Below are positions 1 through 9,415 of a DNA stretch of 23,371 nucleotides, piece after piece (within the stretch, counting starts at the first letter, position 1; each line of letters begins with the position of its first letter). Location: NCBI GenBank assembly GCA_023334545.1, contig JAADVB010000267.1:1-23371 (forward strand). Direction: 5' to 3'. Made by a program: the position numbers and the translations under genes. The DNA is from Salisapilia sapeloensis (lineage: Eukaryota; Oomycota; Peronosporomycetes; Peronosporales; Salisapiliaceae). The notes below the pieces were generated by a model. That model made no database searches. It had not been told where the DNA came from and saw only the letters and a list, made by a program, of their open reading frames with translations.

Positions 1-258
1 GATGGTCAAGTCCAGGTGCTCATAGTTCGGAAGTGGAAGCGTGTGGAGCTCGAGTCCTTGTATCTGCTTCGCCAGCATCCGGAACTTGCCTCGAGCATCA
101 TAGTACGTGTCGGAGAAGAGTCCCTCAGCCGTGGCATTCGCTGTGGGCGAAGGTGGGAGGTGGACATCCAACGGCGCAAATCCGTGCTGCACACGCAGTA
201 CTAGTGAGAGTATACCGACCGCAAAGGCGAATATCCATGGCATTGATGAGACCGACAT
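1..258 (-). CDS. 5' end of a membrane-anchored or secreted protein, cut by the window edge
   Basis: An open frame of 86 codons starts at the ATG read from 258 on the minus strand and runs off the left edge without a stop. The first residues (MSVSSMPWIFAFAVGILSLV) form a hydrophobic N-terminal segment fitting a signal peptide or signal anchor. A short Pro-rich stretch (APLDVHLPPSP) follows, then FSDTYYDARGKFRMLA. The FS..Y..AR.KF pattern resembles the start of the DUF2817 (M14-like) family, but too little is present to be sure. The gene is divergent from NAF1, leaving about 215 bp for both promoters. An open plus-strand reading frame over the same bases, in frame with NAF1, is better explained as a shadow of this gene. 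I am fairly confident of a gene and unsure of the family. Confidence 0.55.
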   Translation of the reverse strand, partial: MSVSSMPWIFAFAVGILSLVLRVQHGFAPLDVHLPPSPTANATAEGLFSDTYYDARGKFRMLAKQIQGLELHTLPLPNYEHLDLTI

Positions 259-473
259 GGCCTTTGGAGGGAAGAGATCAAAATGAAGTGGCGAAAAAGG
301 GAACGGATATGACCGCCACGCACTTGAAGTTGCGTATGTGTCTCTTACGAGAAATACCTGATACCACTAATAATAAAATTGGTTGGACATCGCTACCAGC
401 TTTGTACTCTGCCTGGTCACATCCATCTTCATCCTCTTCACGACCTTGTACAGTTGAACGACCGGAATACACT

Positions 474-1979
474 ATGGATACTGCGAAGATTGAGAATGTG
501 ACTACTACGGATGAATCGATGTATATTCCAACAGAGACGGTGGAAAACGCCGCTGGTACTGCCAATGAGCAGCAAGAGCAGGTAGAAGATAATGATCGTA
601 CGGAAGATGAGCAGCCTGATCATCGTGATACACCTGCAGCAACGACGGAAGACAATAGAAGTGGTCAACCACTGTCAGATCTAGATGTGGCAGCTCAATA
701 TGCCGATCAGGAGATGCAGTCCATGATGCAGCAATTGGAGAGCACGACTGTAAAGGCACCTTTTAATCCACCACAAATCGAAGAAGCGGATGAAGACGAG
801 TCGTCCGAGTCGGAAGATGAGTCTAAGGACGAAGAAGAACAAATTGGTGAGGATCAAGCTGCTTTACGAGAAGAGATAGAGGAAGGGATGGCCAAGGACA
901 GTTCAAAGACAACTAGTCCGTTGCGTACTCCGAATGAGGTTTCGAGTGTTCCTGTGCAAGAACCGGATGTGGATCAGTTGACAGCCGAGACATCCATTGC
1001 ACCTTGTGGAGAGATCTTAAACATCAGTCGCATCGGATTAAACGCGACAATCAAAACCACGTCAGCCATGTCGAAGCCGTTGGACGAAGGCAGCATCCTG
1101 TGCTTTGAAGATCGAAGCGTCCTAGGATGTGTAGATGAACTCTTTGGTCCGATTGCCATGCCGCTATACCTCGTACGTTTCGCTGATGCTTCCAAGATAC
1201 CCGCACAAGCAACGAATGGAATGCCAGTGTTCTACGCAACAGACAAGGCGCAATACGTTGTGCCAGAGCATCTTCATTCGAAAGGTACCGACGCCTCTAA
1301 CATCTATGACGAAGAGACAGAAGAGGTCGAGTACTCGGACGATGAACAAGAACGAGCTGCTAAGCGTAGCAGTCGGAAGCGAAGTAGACAACCTCGTCAA
1401 GAGCAGACGGAGTTTATTGGTCCAGCGACTAATCCGCACCCACAGGCTTCACGATCCCAAAAGTCTCCACCACGTCGTGGTGTCTACTCTGCTGAGCCAT
1501 CGAAGCAACGTACGGCGGTGGGAGGACCGACAAAATACACGCAGCCGTCGTGGAATGCACCAGCGAGAGGTCAGCAAGCGTACCATGCTTCTCCAATGCA
1601 GCAGCGATCTGGTGAACGAGGCAGAGGCTATCCTCCTCGTCACCAGGATCAACCGCCGCAGCAGTATCCTCAGCCAATGTATCAGCAAGCTCATATGCCG
1701 ATGCATCCACCGATGCCTCCTCATAGCCAGTATGCGCCTCCGATGTATGCGCCTCCGCAGCAGCCGTATCAGCAGCCTGGCAATCCGTACCAGCCTCCGA
1801 TGCAGTACTACCAGGCTCCTCCACAACAGCCACCGAGAGGCATGCCACCAAGGCAGCAGTATCCAGGAGGTGGCTATGCACCAAGTCCGCAGCCGCCAGG
1901 AGCATACCCTCCGTCGCAGCAGTACCAGTACCAACCGCCGAGACAGCCACCAAGACAGCAGTACCCCCGTGGATGGTAG
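474..1979 (+). CDS. NAF1: H/ACA snoRNP assembly factor NAF1 (Gar1/Naf1 domain protein)
   Basis: Single-exon gene of 501 codons. NAF1 is the nuclear assembly factor that holds the place of GAR1 on immature H/ACA ribonucleoproteins and binds dyskerin/CBF5. The sequence shows an acidic N-terminal half with Glu/Asp/Ser runs around residues 105-130. A Gar1/Naf1 beta-barrel follows at about 176-270, recognised by GEILNISRIG, LGCVDELFGPI and P.YLVRF. Next come an acidic stretch and a basic patch (AKRSSRKRSRQPR, about residues 295-310). The last 150 or so residues are a Gln/Pro/Tyr-rich low-complexity tail. The frame is open further upstream, but that part overlaps the divergent gene at 1-258. I therefore chose the ATG at 474, where the protein becomes acidic as NAF1 N-termini usually are. 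The in-frame ATG at 309 is an alternative. Confidence 0.9.
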   Translation: MDTAKIENVTTTDESMYIPTETVENAAGTANEQQEQVEDNDRTEDEQPDHRDTPAATTEDNRSGQPLSDLDVAAQYADQEMQSMMQQLESTTVKAPFNPPQIEEADEDESSESEDESKDEEEQIGEDQAALREEIEEGMAKDSSKTTSPLRTPNEVSSVPVQEPDVDQLTAETSIAPCGEILNISRIGLNATIKTTSAMSKPLDEGSILCFEDRSVLGCVDELFGPIAMPLYLVRFADASKIPAQATNGMPVFYATDKAQYVVPEHLHSKGTDASNIYDEETEEVEYSDDEQERAAKRSSRKRSRQPRQEQTEFIGPATNPHPQASRSQKSPPRRGVYSAEPSKQRTAVGGPTKYTQPSWNAPARGQQAYHASPMQQRSGERGRGYPPRHQDQPPQQYPQPMYQQAHMPMHPPMPPHSQYAPPMYAPPQQPYQQPGNPYQPPMQYYQAPPQQPPRGMPPRQQYPGGGYAPSPQPPGAYPPSQQYQYQPPRQPPRQQYPRGW

Positions 1980-2685
1980 ATAAGGTGTACATATATCTTT
2001 GGAATAGACGCGAGGATGAATGATTTGCTTTTAGGATAATAAAATGGATCTTGACTGGAAGATGATTTTTTGTGTAATTATAGAGAGATAGCTAGAGGAT
2101 ACATGCGCATTTAAATGCTTTAAATGGGATGCAGGATGCGTCCTCTTACCATTGACAAGACACTTGGACAGAATGATTAGGTAGCATTTTGTCCAGCTTA
2201 TCAGTAGTAAGATTTACATGGATACTGTTGAGGTAAAGCATAAGGATTCCTTGACTTGAAAGAAACCTCAGTTGCCAATGCAAAAGTACTCAATTAGTAC
2301 ATACCTCAAAGTAGCTCCCGTCTTGTTTTCTTGAGGAGCACGCAGGTCATAGGATGACTCGAATGATATACAACGCATTGCTGCGTACTGGCGTCTCAAA
2401 AGCATTAAAGCATACATTTTAATGGCATCTAGCAAGAATCCACTTTGCTACTAGCTACGTATGTCAGCGTGCATGCGCTCAAAACACTACCGGCTATCGA
2501 GAGAAGACAGCCGTGACCTCAATGCACAATTACATACAGGTGTCCCATTTTTACTTGCTTTCACTATGTCATGTGGTCCGCTTCTGACGCTCGAGAGGCA
2601 CGACGGAAAGTCAGACCGCATATTCGCTCGATAACTCGTACACTGACGTCGTGTGCTTCGAGCGAAACCACACTGGCGCACCAAT
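1980..2685. other. Intergenic region between NAF1 and the membrane-protein gene
   Basis: About 700 bp that holds the NAF1 3' UTR and the promoter of the gene at 2686. The first 400 bp are AT-rich with scattered stops in every frame. The part from about 2480 is less AT-rich and has short open frames on both strands, none with a recognisable motif or signal. I see no RNA gene or repeat here. Confidence 0.5.
2038..2043 (+). terminator. Candidate polyadenylation signal of NAF1
   Basis: AATAAA hexamer 58 nt after the NAF1 stop codon, in an AT-rich 3' region. The position suits a 3'-end signal, but a hexamer alone is weak evidence. Confidence 0.4.
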
Positions 2686-4099
2686 ATGCACTTGCCACAC
2701 ATTCTCCTCGCGATTTCCTCCATCTACCTTCCATCTGCATACGGTACGCTCCTGCAATACTCTAACAATAGAGACTTGACATGACATTCATGATAAATAT
2801 TTTATAGGCGTGACCTCCTGTGATGAGTGCACGGATGGGTCGACGTGCATTATCCAAGACTTGTCGTCCACCTTCTCTGGTGGAGGTAATAAACTCCGGA
2901 TGAAAGTCTGCAACTTTGACAGTGACAAGGCCGATTTCCGATTCAGTGTCGCCCCCAGCGTTTCGTGTGGTGACGAAGACATCAATATGCCGTCCGTCGA
3001 CTCTGCTGAAGCCGTAGGCGACTGTGATGAAGCTGCATGTGAAGTGGTTGTGACGTTCGACGATCCTATCGACTGGGCACTCGCATTAAACCCAAGTGGA
3101 GAGGGTGCATCTCCTCGTTTGCTACAGGCTAAAGTCGGCGATGGCGATGCTGTCGTCCAAATCGCCCATACTTACGCAGAGAATGCAGGAGCTGAAGTAT
3201 CAGCATCTGAAGACGAAGAGCTGTCGATCTGTGCCGTGGAAGCGAAGATCAAGGGGAGTAAATTGTCGTTTAACAGCAAATGCAATGCCGTCGCGAGCTG
3301 CCAAGGATCCAACGACACGTCTTCTTGCTCTGGAGATTCACTGTTAGGAGACTGGACTTCAATCAAAGACGTCGAGTGCGATAAAGAGGCATGTAAAGGC
3401 GTCATAGCGATTGGCAACGGCATGCCGTGTGATGCGTATCAAGGCGATAACTCGAAGCTCGTGGCTGCTGTTACCGTAGCGGATAGTGTTCAGTCCAACT
3501 TTGCGCCCGTCGCTCAATTGGTCAAGCCAAGCACCAACATCTTGTCGGTGGAAGGCATGGACGTTGGCTCCTCTAGCTTTGTCTTGGAAACAGACGCGTC
3601 TTGTCCTGCCGCTGACGTACGAGTGAATGTGTCGACCTCCGACGGACAAGCTCTGGAGGTGGACGGTCAAGACGATAACTATGGTGTCTTGAATGTGACG
3701 CTTGCATCGCCTTTGGATGAAAAATACGTTGATCAGGAGCTGTCTTATGTCGTTGCACAGTGCGGCGTTGACGGCACAGCAGTGCAGGCTCTTGTAGGCG
3801 AGGACATGGTTATTGGTGAAGGCAACAGCAGTAGCTTGGAGGGAGATCGATCGGTCTCGTCTCATCTCATCTCGAATAACTCGAAAGACTCGAGTGCATC
3901 TGCGACGCAGGAGTCTGACTCGAACGCTGGTTTATCTGGAGGCGTGTATGTCGGCATTGCCATCGGTGTCGTTGCGCTCATTGGATTTATCTTTGAATGT
4001 CTTCGTCATAAACGACAGCATCCACGAGCAAATTCGCAAGAAGCAATTCCTGCAACAGCAAACTCGTCGGAGATACCGGAAGGACATTATGCTATCTAG
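2686..4099 (+). CDS. Two-exon type I membrane protein, Cys-containing ectodomain, unknown function
   Basis: Proposed CDS join(2686..2743, 2808..4099), 449 residues. Exon 1 encodes only a signal peptide (MHLPHILLAISSIYLPSAYG). The 64-nt intron has GTACGC at the donor, CTAAC as a branch-like motif and TATAG at the acceptor, and it joins the frames exactly. The ectodomain (about 21-395) has many Cys, including pairs such as C-x2-C and CDEAAC. It also carries several N-x-S/T sequons, as expected in the secretory pathway. A hydrophobic helix (VYVGIAIGVVALIGFIF, about 399-415) is followed by the basic stop-transfer sequence CLRHKR and a tail of about 30 residues. I do not recognise the family. The topology fits a cell-surface or endomembrane glycoprotein. 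It is convergent with the LRRC40-like gene at 4228, 128 bp away. Confidence 0.75.
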
Positions 4100-4180
4100 T
4101 ATGTAGCGAGAACCATGCAGTCACGAATGGCAATTGTTTTTTTGGCGTGACACTTTGTTCTTAACGAGGGAAAAGCAATG

Positions 4181-4186
4181 AATAAA
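4181..4186 (+). terminator. Candidate polyadenylation signal of the membrane-protein gene
   Basis: AATAAA 81 nt after the stop at 4099, in the short gap shared with the convergent LRRC40-like gene. Confidence 0.4.
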
Positions 4187-4227
4187 TATACCTACATGCT
4201 ATGGATAAAGTTGCATTTGAAATTCGA

Positions 4228-6595
4228 TTAGGACGAGCGTTGCCGCGTTTGTCGAATACGTCTTGCACGAAGTTTTGCTAGTTCTTTCTTCAAAGCATAC
4301 TTCTTTGGCCCTGATAAGGAAGGGTTTTCGAGCTGATCAGCGATGTCATCGATCTGGCTATTGAGGATGGAGAGACTGGATGATGAGCTGTCCTGGTTTA
4401 GTGATAGGTGTCCGCTTTCCACAGTAGGTTCATGCTCAGGTGGACGCAATTGTTCGGTATCGATGGTTGCCATGCTTTCTTGTACGTAAGACTTTGGAGG
4501 ATGAAGGTTAGTATCGATTGGTAACTTGGTTTTGAGGTACTGCAGGATGGCTTGACTACCCTGTGCGATAACAGCGCCTCGAACGGTCTTTTGTGGATTA
4601 CCATTGATATAGATGGCGCGCAAGTTGGGACACAATGCTAATTCGCAAGGGATTGATGTCAGGTTGTTGTTTTCGATCGACAAGGAGGTAAGTTGTGGGC
4701 TGTCGTGGATATCACCGACGGATCGAAGCTTGTTGTCCGAGATACTCGCAACAGACAGGTGCTTCATGCAGTGCCATGGAAATGTGTCTAGAGTATCGAT
4801 TTTGTTGTACGAAAGCAATAGACTTTCTAAAGACTCGAGTTGATGGATGCTTGATGGCATTTTAACAAGCTGATTGTTGCGTAGGTCAAGCTCCTATAAA
4901 TGGTAACTTTAGTAAAACTTCGCTATGAGCCTCATGTAGCTATATGTTACCTTAAGAGACGAGCTTTTAATGCGATTACCGCCGATAAACTTGTTGACTT
5001 CTTCACTAGAAAGCTTGTTTTTTCTCAATTGCAGCACTTGGAGTTTCGGCAAAGTATCGATTGAGAAGCCAACACTCGAAATTGAATTGTTTTCCGCTTT
5101 TAATGTCTACAAACAAAACCTTTAGTAAATATACTGCATTAAAGTCGCTAAGACGTAGAGCTTACAATAAGTGAGGTCAAATTGGAGACTTCCAAAGGCA
5201 GGGCTTTAAGTAGATTGTCCGAGACATCCAAGTGGAACAGAGGTGTGCTAACGGCAATATCATCCGAAGGTAGTGAAAATATCTGATGAGGAAGTTCATG
5301 TAGCTGCTGGCTGCACAGAGCCAACTTTCCAGAACTCGCTGTATCTCGAAGTAGACGATGCAAGTCATTCGCAGCGAACGAGTTTGATAGTTCGCCTGGA
5401 GTGTCTGGTCGAGCGTGCTGTTGACGAGCAATTGCTAGTTCGTCCATTTCTTCTTCCAGTACATCCGTTTCTCCTACCGGTGGCGAACCTCTTGTTCGTA
5501 GATACTTTTTCAAAGCTTGGCATCCAGAGGACACGATGCCTCGTCGAATTGATCGCAACGGGTTGCCATCGACTGAAAGATGCTGAAGGTGCTTCAAGTA
5601 ACCCAGTCCAGGCGGTAGATCGGACAGATCATTATTGCTTACGTCCAATGTCTTCATGTGTACGAGCCGAGCTGCATCACCGGGCAAAGCTTTTATTTTG
5701 TTGTCACGCAGGTCGAGCACTGTTAGTCCTTGCTTTACCTGGAGGAGAGATAGAGCATCAACAGTAGTTAAGTTATTGAATCCCAAGAACAATTGGTCGA
5801 GAACGCTACTCTGTGGTAGCAGAGGAAAGCTAGCTAATCGGTTTTGCCTTAAATCCAGGTAAGTCACTTTCGTAAGATGCGTAAGAGCACTTCCGACGTC
5901 TTCGATTTGATTCTTACTCATGTCCAGTGTCTGAAGACGATCGAATGCAGTCCAGCTGGGTAAACACTTTAGTCTGTTGGAGCTTGCCGTAAGTGTGTGA
6001 AGCTTTGATAGGCTACTCATACTCTCCGGCAGCTCTTGTAGTAAGTTGCTGTCAATGCGAAGGGCTTCTAACTGAGTCATTCCACCGATCGAGTCGGGAA
6101 GTACAGATATCTGGTTATTACTCAAGCAAAGTTCCTTCAGTGCTACAAGCTGCCCAACACGTTCAGATATTTCACCTTGTAGTTTGTTACTGCTAACATC
6201 CAGGAAGACCAGATCTGACAAATCGTACAGTCCATCTGGAAGGTTAGAGATTTCATTCTGGTGGAGTTTGAGACTTTGTAAAGTAGCTATCTCTCCAATT
6301 TCATCCGAAATGCTTTGGATGTTGTTATGGCTCATATCGATCTTTATCAAGTCAACGCATTCCCACTTCTTTTCATCCTACAAGCCACAGTAAAGCATTA
6401 TATCCAAACATTAGCGATGTACTATTAACAGTTTAAATATACTTTTTCTAAATGCTCTTCCAAGTGATATACTTGAGATGGAAATTCATCAAGTCTTCGA
6501 TTCGGAAGGTTGAGTACACCAGTACGCCTTGCTTGTCGAAAAGCTCGTGTGCTCTGGTCACGACTCGGTGCCAATACAATATCCTGCCTCCTCAT
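4228..6595 (-). CDS. LRRC40: LRRC40-like leucine-rich repeat protein, copy A
   Basis: Proposed CDS complement(join(4228..4893, 4951..5106, 5166..6377, 6443..6595)), 728 residues, with introns of 57, 59 and 65 nt that keep the frame. The protein is mostly LRRs of the LxxLxLSxNxLxxLP type. It carries the two LRRC40 landmarks GNPLRSIRRGIV...LKKYLRTRG (middle) and GNPQKTVRGAVI...ILQYLKTKLP (near the C-terminus), each ending an LRR block. The N-terminal ARRTGVLNL followed by WECVDLIKIDMSHN also matches that family. A short Lys/Arg-rich helical tail follows. LRRC40 is a cytosolic/nuclear LRR protein of poorly known function, so a scaffold role is only inferred. It lies 138 bp downstream of its paralogue on the same strand. 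The start is uncertain: the in-frame codons just upstream of ATG 6595 still resemble the paralogue's N-terminus but reach a TGA before any ATG. Confidence 0.86.
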
Positions 6596-6733
6596 TTCCA
6601 ATTGCCGTCTCCAGTCGTCGTAAACGTCTACTCACTCGTCATGAAACGAACAAACTCAGACGTACGTAAATTGCAATATTCATCCTTGTTACAAGGTATT
6701 CGCGATCGTCTCATGCCTAACTACCGACACGAC

Positions 6734-9344
6734 TTACGCTTCCGACTGAAGCTGCTTGACCTGTCGATTCCGCTGTGATCGTGCTTTCATCAAGTCCTTT
6801 TTGATCAACGCTTTCTTAGCGTCCGAGACCGAAAAGTCTTCCAACTGACGTTCCAAAGTAGCAATCTTATCGTCCAGTTCTTTCACTACTTGCTCCACAG
6901 CATCAGCATCTGCTCCAGTTACCTTGGTCATTTTCTTATCTGGAGATGCAGACCATGGGAAGACAGTTGATGTTGGTTCCTGGTATCGTCGGATACGTTT
7001 CGGAATGGTATCTTCAAACGCATCTCTTGGACGTACAGCTCGTACGCCAGACGACGACCGACTTCTTCCAGATGATGAGCTGGATGCCTCTGATCGACTG
7101 CTCGTCGACGCTGCAACACTCTCCGTCTCCATGGTTTCTGTCGGTCCTTTTGGAGCTTCCGTCTTCTCTTCCTGTTCACTCGGCTCCTCCTGTGGCTGCA
7201 TGCTTTCGTCTGTAGTTGTCGTCTGTTGTTCTGGCAGTCGACTACGAAGGTAGGCAAGGATAGCATCAGAGCCTTGTTGGATAATCTCTGGTCGAATGGC
7301 ACGTTGAGGATTTCCAGTCACCATTAACGCTCGCAGCTGCGGACATTGTGCCAGTTCTGGTGGAATCTGTCGTAAGCTGTTGTTTTCAACCGAAAGAGAC
7401 GTGAGGGAAGGAAGCGTATGCACGTCTCCAACGGATTCCAGTGCATTGTTCGAGACGTTCAGAATGGACAAGTGCGCCATCTCTTTCCACTGGATGCCGT
7501 CCAACGCCATGATCTTGTTGGAAGCCAAAATGAGTGTATGTAGCTTCGTGAGTTTCGTTATAGACGTTGGTATCGCTGTCAAGGCATTATGACTGATATC
7601 TAGCTCTTCCAACGGACAAGAGACAGTAGATAAAAAGGCATCTAATGCATCTGTCGTCAAAGCATTCTTGCTCAGCTGTAGTCGACGTAAATGAGGTAAC
7701 TTCGCGACGGAAGCATCTAAGGCCTCTAATCCACAGTCTTCTGCCACAAGTGTCCGAAGTTCCTGTAAGTCTCCAATTTCCGACGGCAACGACGTCAATT
7801 GGTTTTTTGACAAATCCAAATGCTTGAGTTTCGCCATAAAATCGTATTTACCTCGTGTCATCAATTCACTCGGTAGCTCTTGTAGCTGCATGTCAGTTAA
7901 CTGTAATTCGCCACTTGCTGCAGCATCTCGGAACAATGTCTCGTTCTTCGACAGGTCCAATTCTCCTTTCCTCTGTTTCATCTGAACTTCCATGTCATCC
8001 ATCTCTGCTTCCAATGTGTCCACACCTTCAGGTGGTGGTCCTCTCGTCCGCAAGTACTTTAGTAAAGGAACCGTGCCGGCCTGTACAATCGCTCGACGAA
8101 TACTTCGCATTGGATTCCCATCGACTAGTAAGTGATTCAGTTGCTTCAAGTAGCCTAGACCAGGAGGTAGGGTCTGTAGGTCGTTGTTGGACAAGTCGAG
8201 TGTCTTGAGGTGGACGAGATGCGCGACTTTGTCTGGCACTTCATATAGCTTATTGTCACGGACGGTTAGAATCGTCAAAGTCGTTTGAGCACGTAGTAAG
8301 GAAGACACATCGAGTGTACGCAACAAATTTGCTCCTAGCGACAGCTCATCTAGACTGTTCGGAGCTTCTGGAAGGAGTGGGAACTTGTCCAATCGATTTT
8401 GATTCAGGTCCAAGACACGAAGAGACTGCATTTGTGCGAAAATGGTACCCGTAGAGACAATTCGATTGCCCTTCAGATTAAGACTTGTTACTTTCACAAG
8501 CTGTTGGAAGGTAGAAGGCAGTTCTCGAAGCTGATTCGAGTGTATCGACAGCGTACGTAGATTCGTGAGGTCACCTGCGTACACATTGTTAGGCAGTTTT
8601 TACGTAGTACGGATATATTCTTCCTACCAATGGCGGATGGTAGTTGAGTAAGGCGGTTGGAATCCAATTGAAGCGACTCCAAGGACGTTAGCTGTCCAAT
8701 GGATTCAGGTAGTGCGGTCAAATTGTTATGGCTTAGGTCCAAATCTCGAAGTTTTGTCAGTTGGCAAACTTCAGACGGTAGTTCCCCATGCAATAGATTG
8801 CTATGATCGTACGAGGTGAGAGATGTATTTATAAGCGTGTTAAGAATGGAGTACATACTGGCTGAGATCGATAGAAGTCAGATTCTGGAGAGACCAGAAG
8901 CTTGTCGGAAGGTCATAAAGCTTGTTGTGGCGTACATTCAGTGTTGATAGGAACTCAAGCGTACTGATGTTGGATGATAGTTCCTCCATTTCGTTTAAAC
9001 TACACACCAAAGGAGATGAATAACCATTCGAATGCTTTTGACAGTGGTGATGAAGTCTACCTCAAGTCTAATTTCTTCAGAGGTTCACATTCCCAGCTCC
9101 GTTCATCCTATGCATGCCATATTCGTATAAATAGACGCAAATGTCTTATAAAATGCACTCGACGTACTTCTTCTAGCGTCTCATGCAGTCTGAGAACGTC
9201 CTCTGGAAAGCGTTTAAGCTCTCGGTTGGACATGTTTAGCTGCCCAGTCTGTCGAGCCTTCTTGAATAACTGCTTATTCCCATTCGCCTTAGCATTGCTG
9301 CCACGCTGCTGACGCATACGCTCTCGATGCTGTGCAAAGCTCAT
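6734..9344 (-). CDS. LRRC40: LRRC40-like leucine-rich repeat protein, copy B
   Basis: Proposed CDS complement(join(6734..8574, 8628..8800, 8859..8999, 9061..9107, 9168..9344)), 792 residues, with introns of 53, 58, 61 and 60 nt. Splicing restores LRR consensus across each junction (LKKLDLS|LNEM, TSIDLS|HNLL, PSAIG|DLTN). The family landmarks GNPMRSIRRAIV...LLKYLRTRG and GNPQRAIRPEII...ILAYLRSRLP are present. A Glu/Thr/Ser-rich linker with a Ser/Arg run, an NLS-like PKRIRRY, and a C-terminal coiled-coil-like tail (ELDDKIATLERQLEDF) follow. The tail matches copy A's tail (QIDDIADQLENPSLS), so both extend LRRC40 at the C-terminus. The start is the only ATG in frame (9344); the frame is open upstream only to a TAA, with no other ATG. 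It is head-to-head with MTG1, 71 bp away. Confidence 0.89.
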
Positions 9345-9415
9345 ACCGAAGTCTTCTGGCGGGGTTTTCAAGTTTTCAAAAGTGTCTCTTAATACAACAC
9401 TCTTTTATTACAAAA

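Noticed and set aside
33-473. Upstream extension of the NAF1 reading frame
   Set aside because: It overlaps the divergent gene at 1-258 and encodes sequence unlike NAF1; the acidic N-terminus begins at the ATG at 474.
1135-1992. Long alternative frames on both strands over the NAF1 tail (282 codons plus, 187 codons minus)
   Set aside because: They arise from the repetitive Gln/Pro/Tyr codons; their products are low-complexity Arg/Ser or Ala/Val runs without domains.
6631-6714. 28-codon frame before LRRC40 copy A as its first exon
   Set aside because: Joining it in frame would need an intron of about 38-52 nt with poor borders, or removal of sequence that resembles the paralogue.
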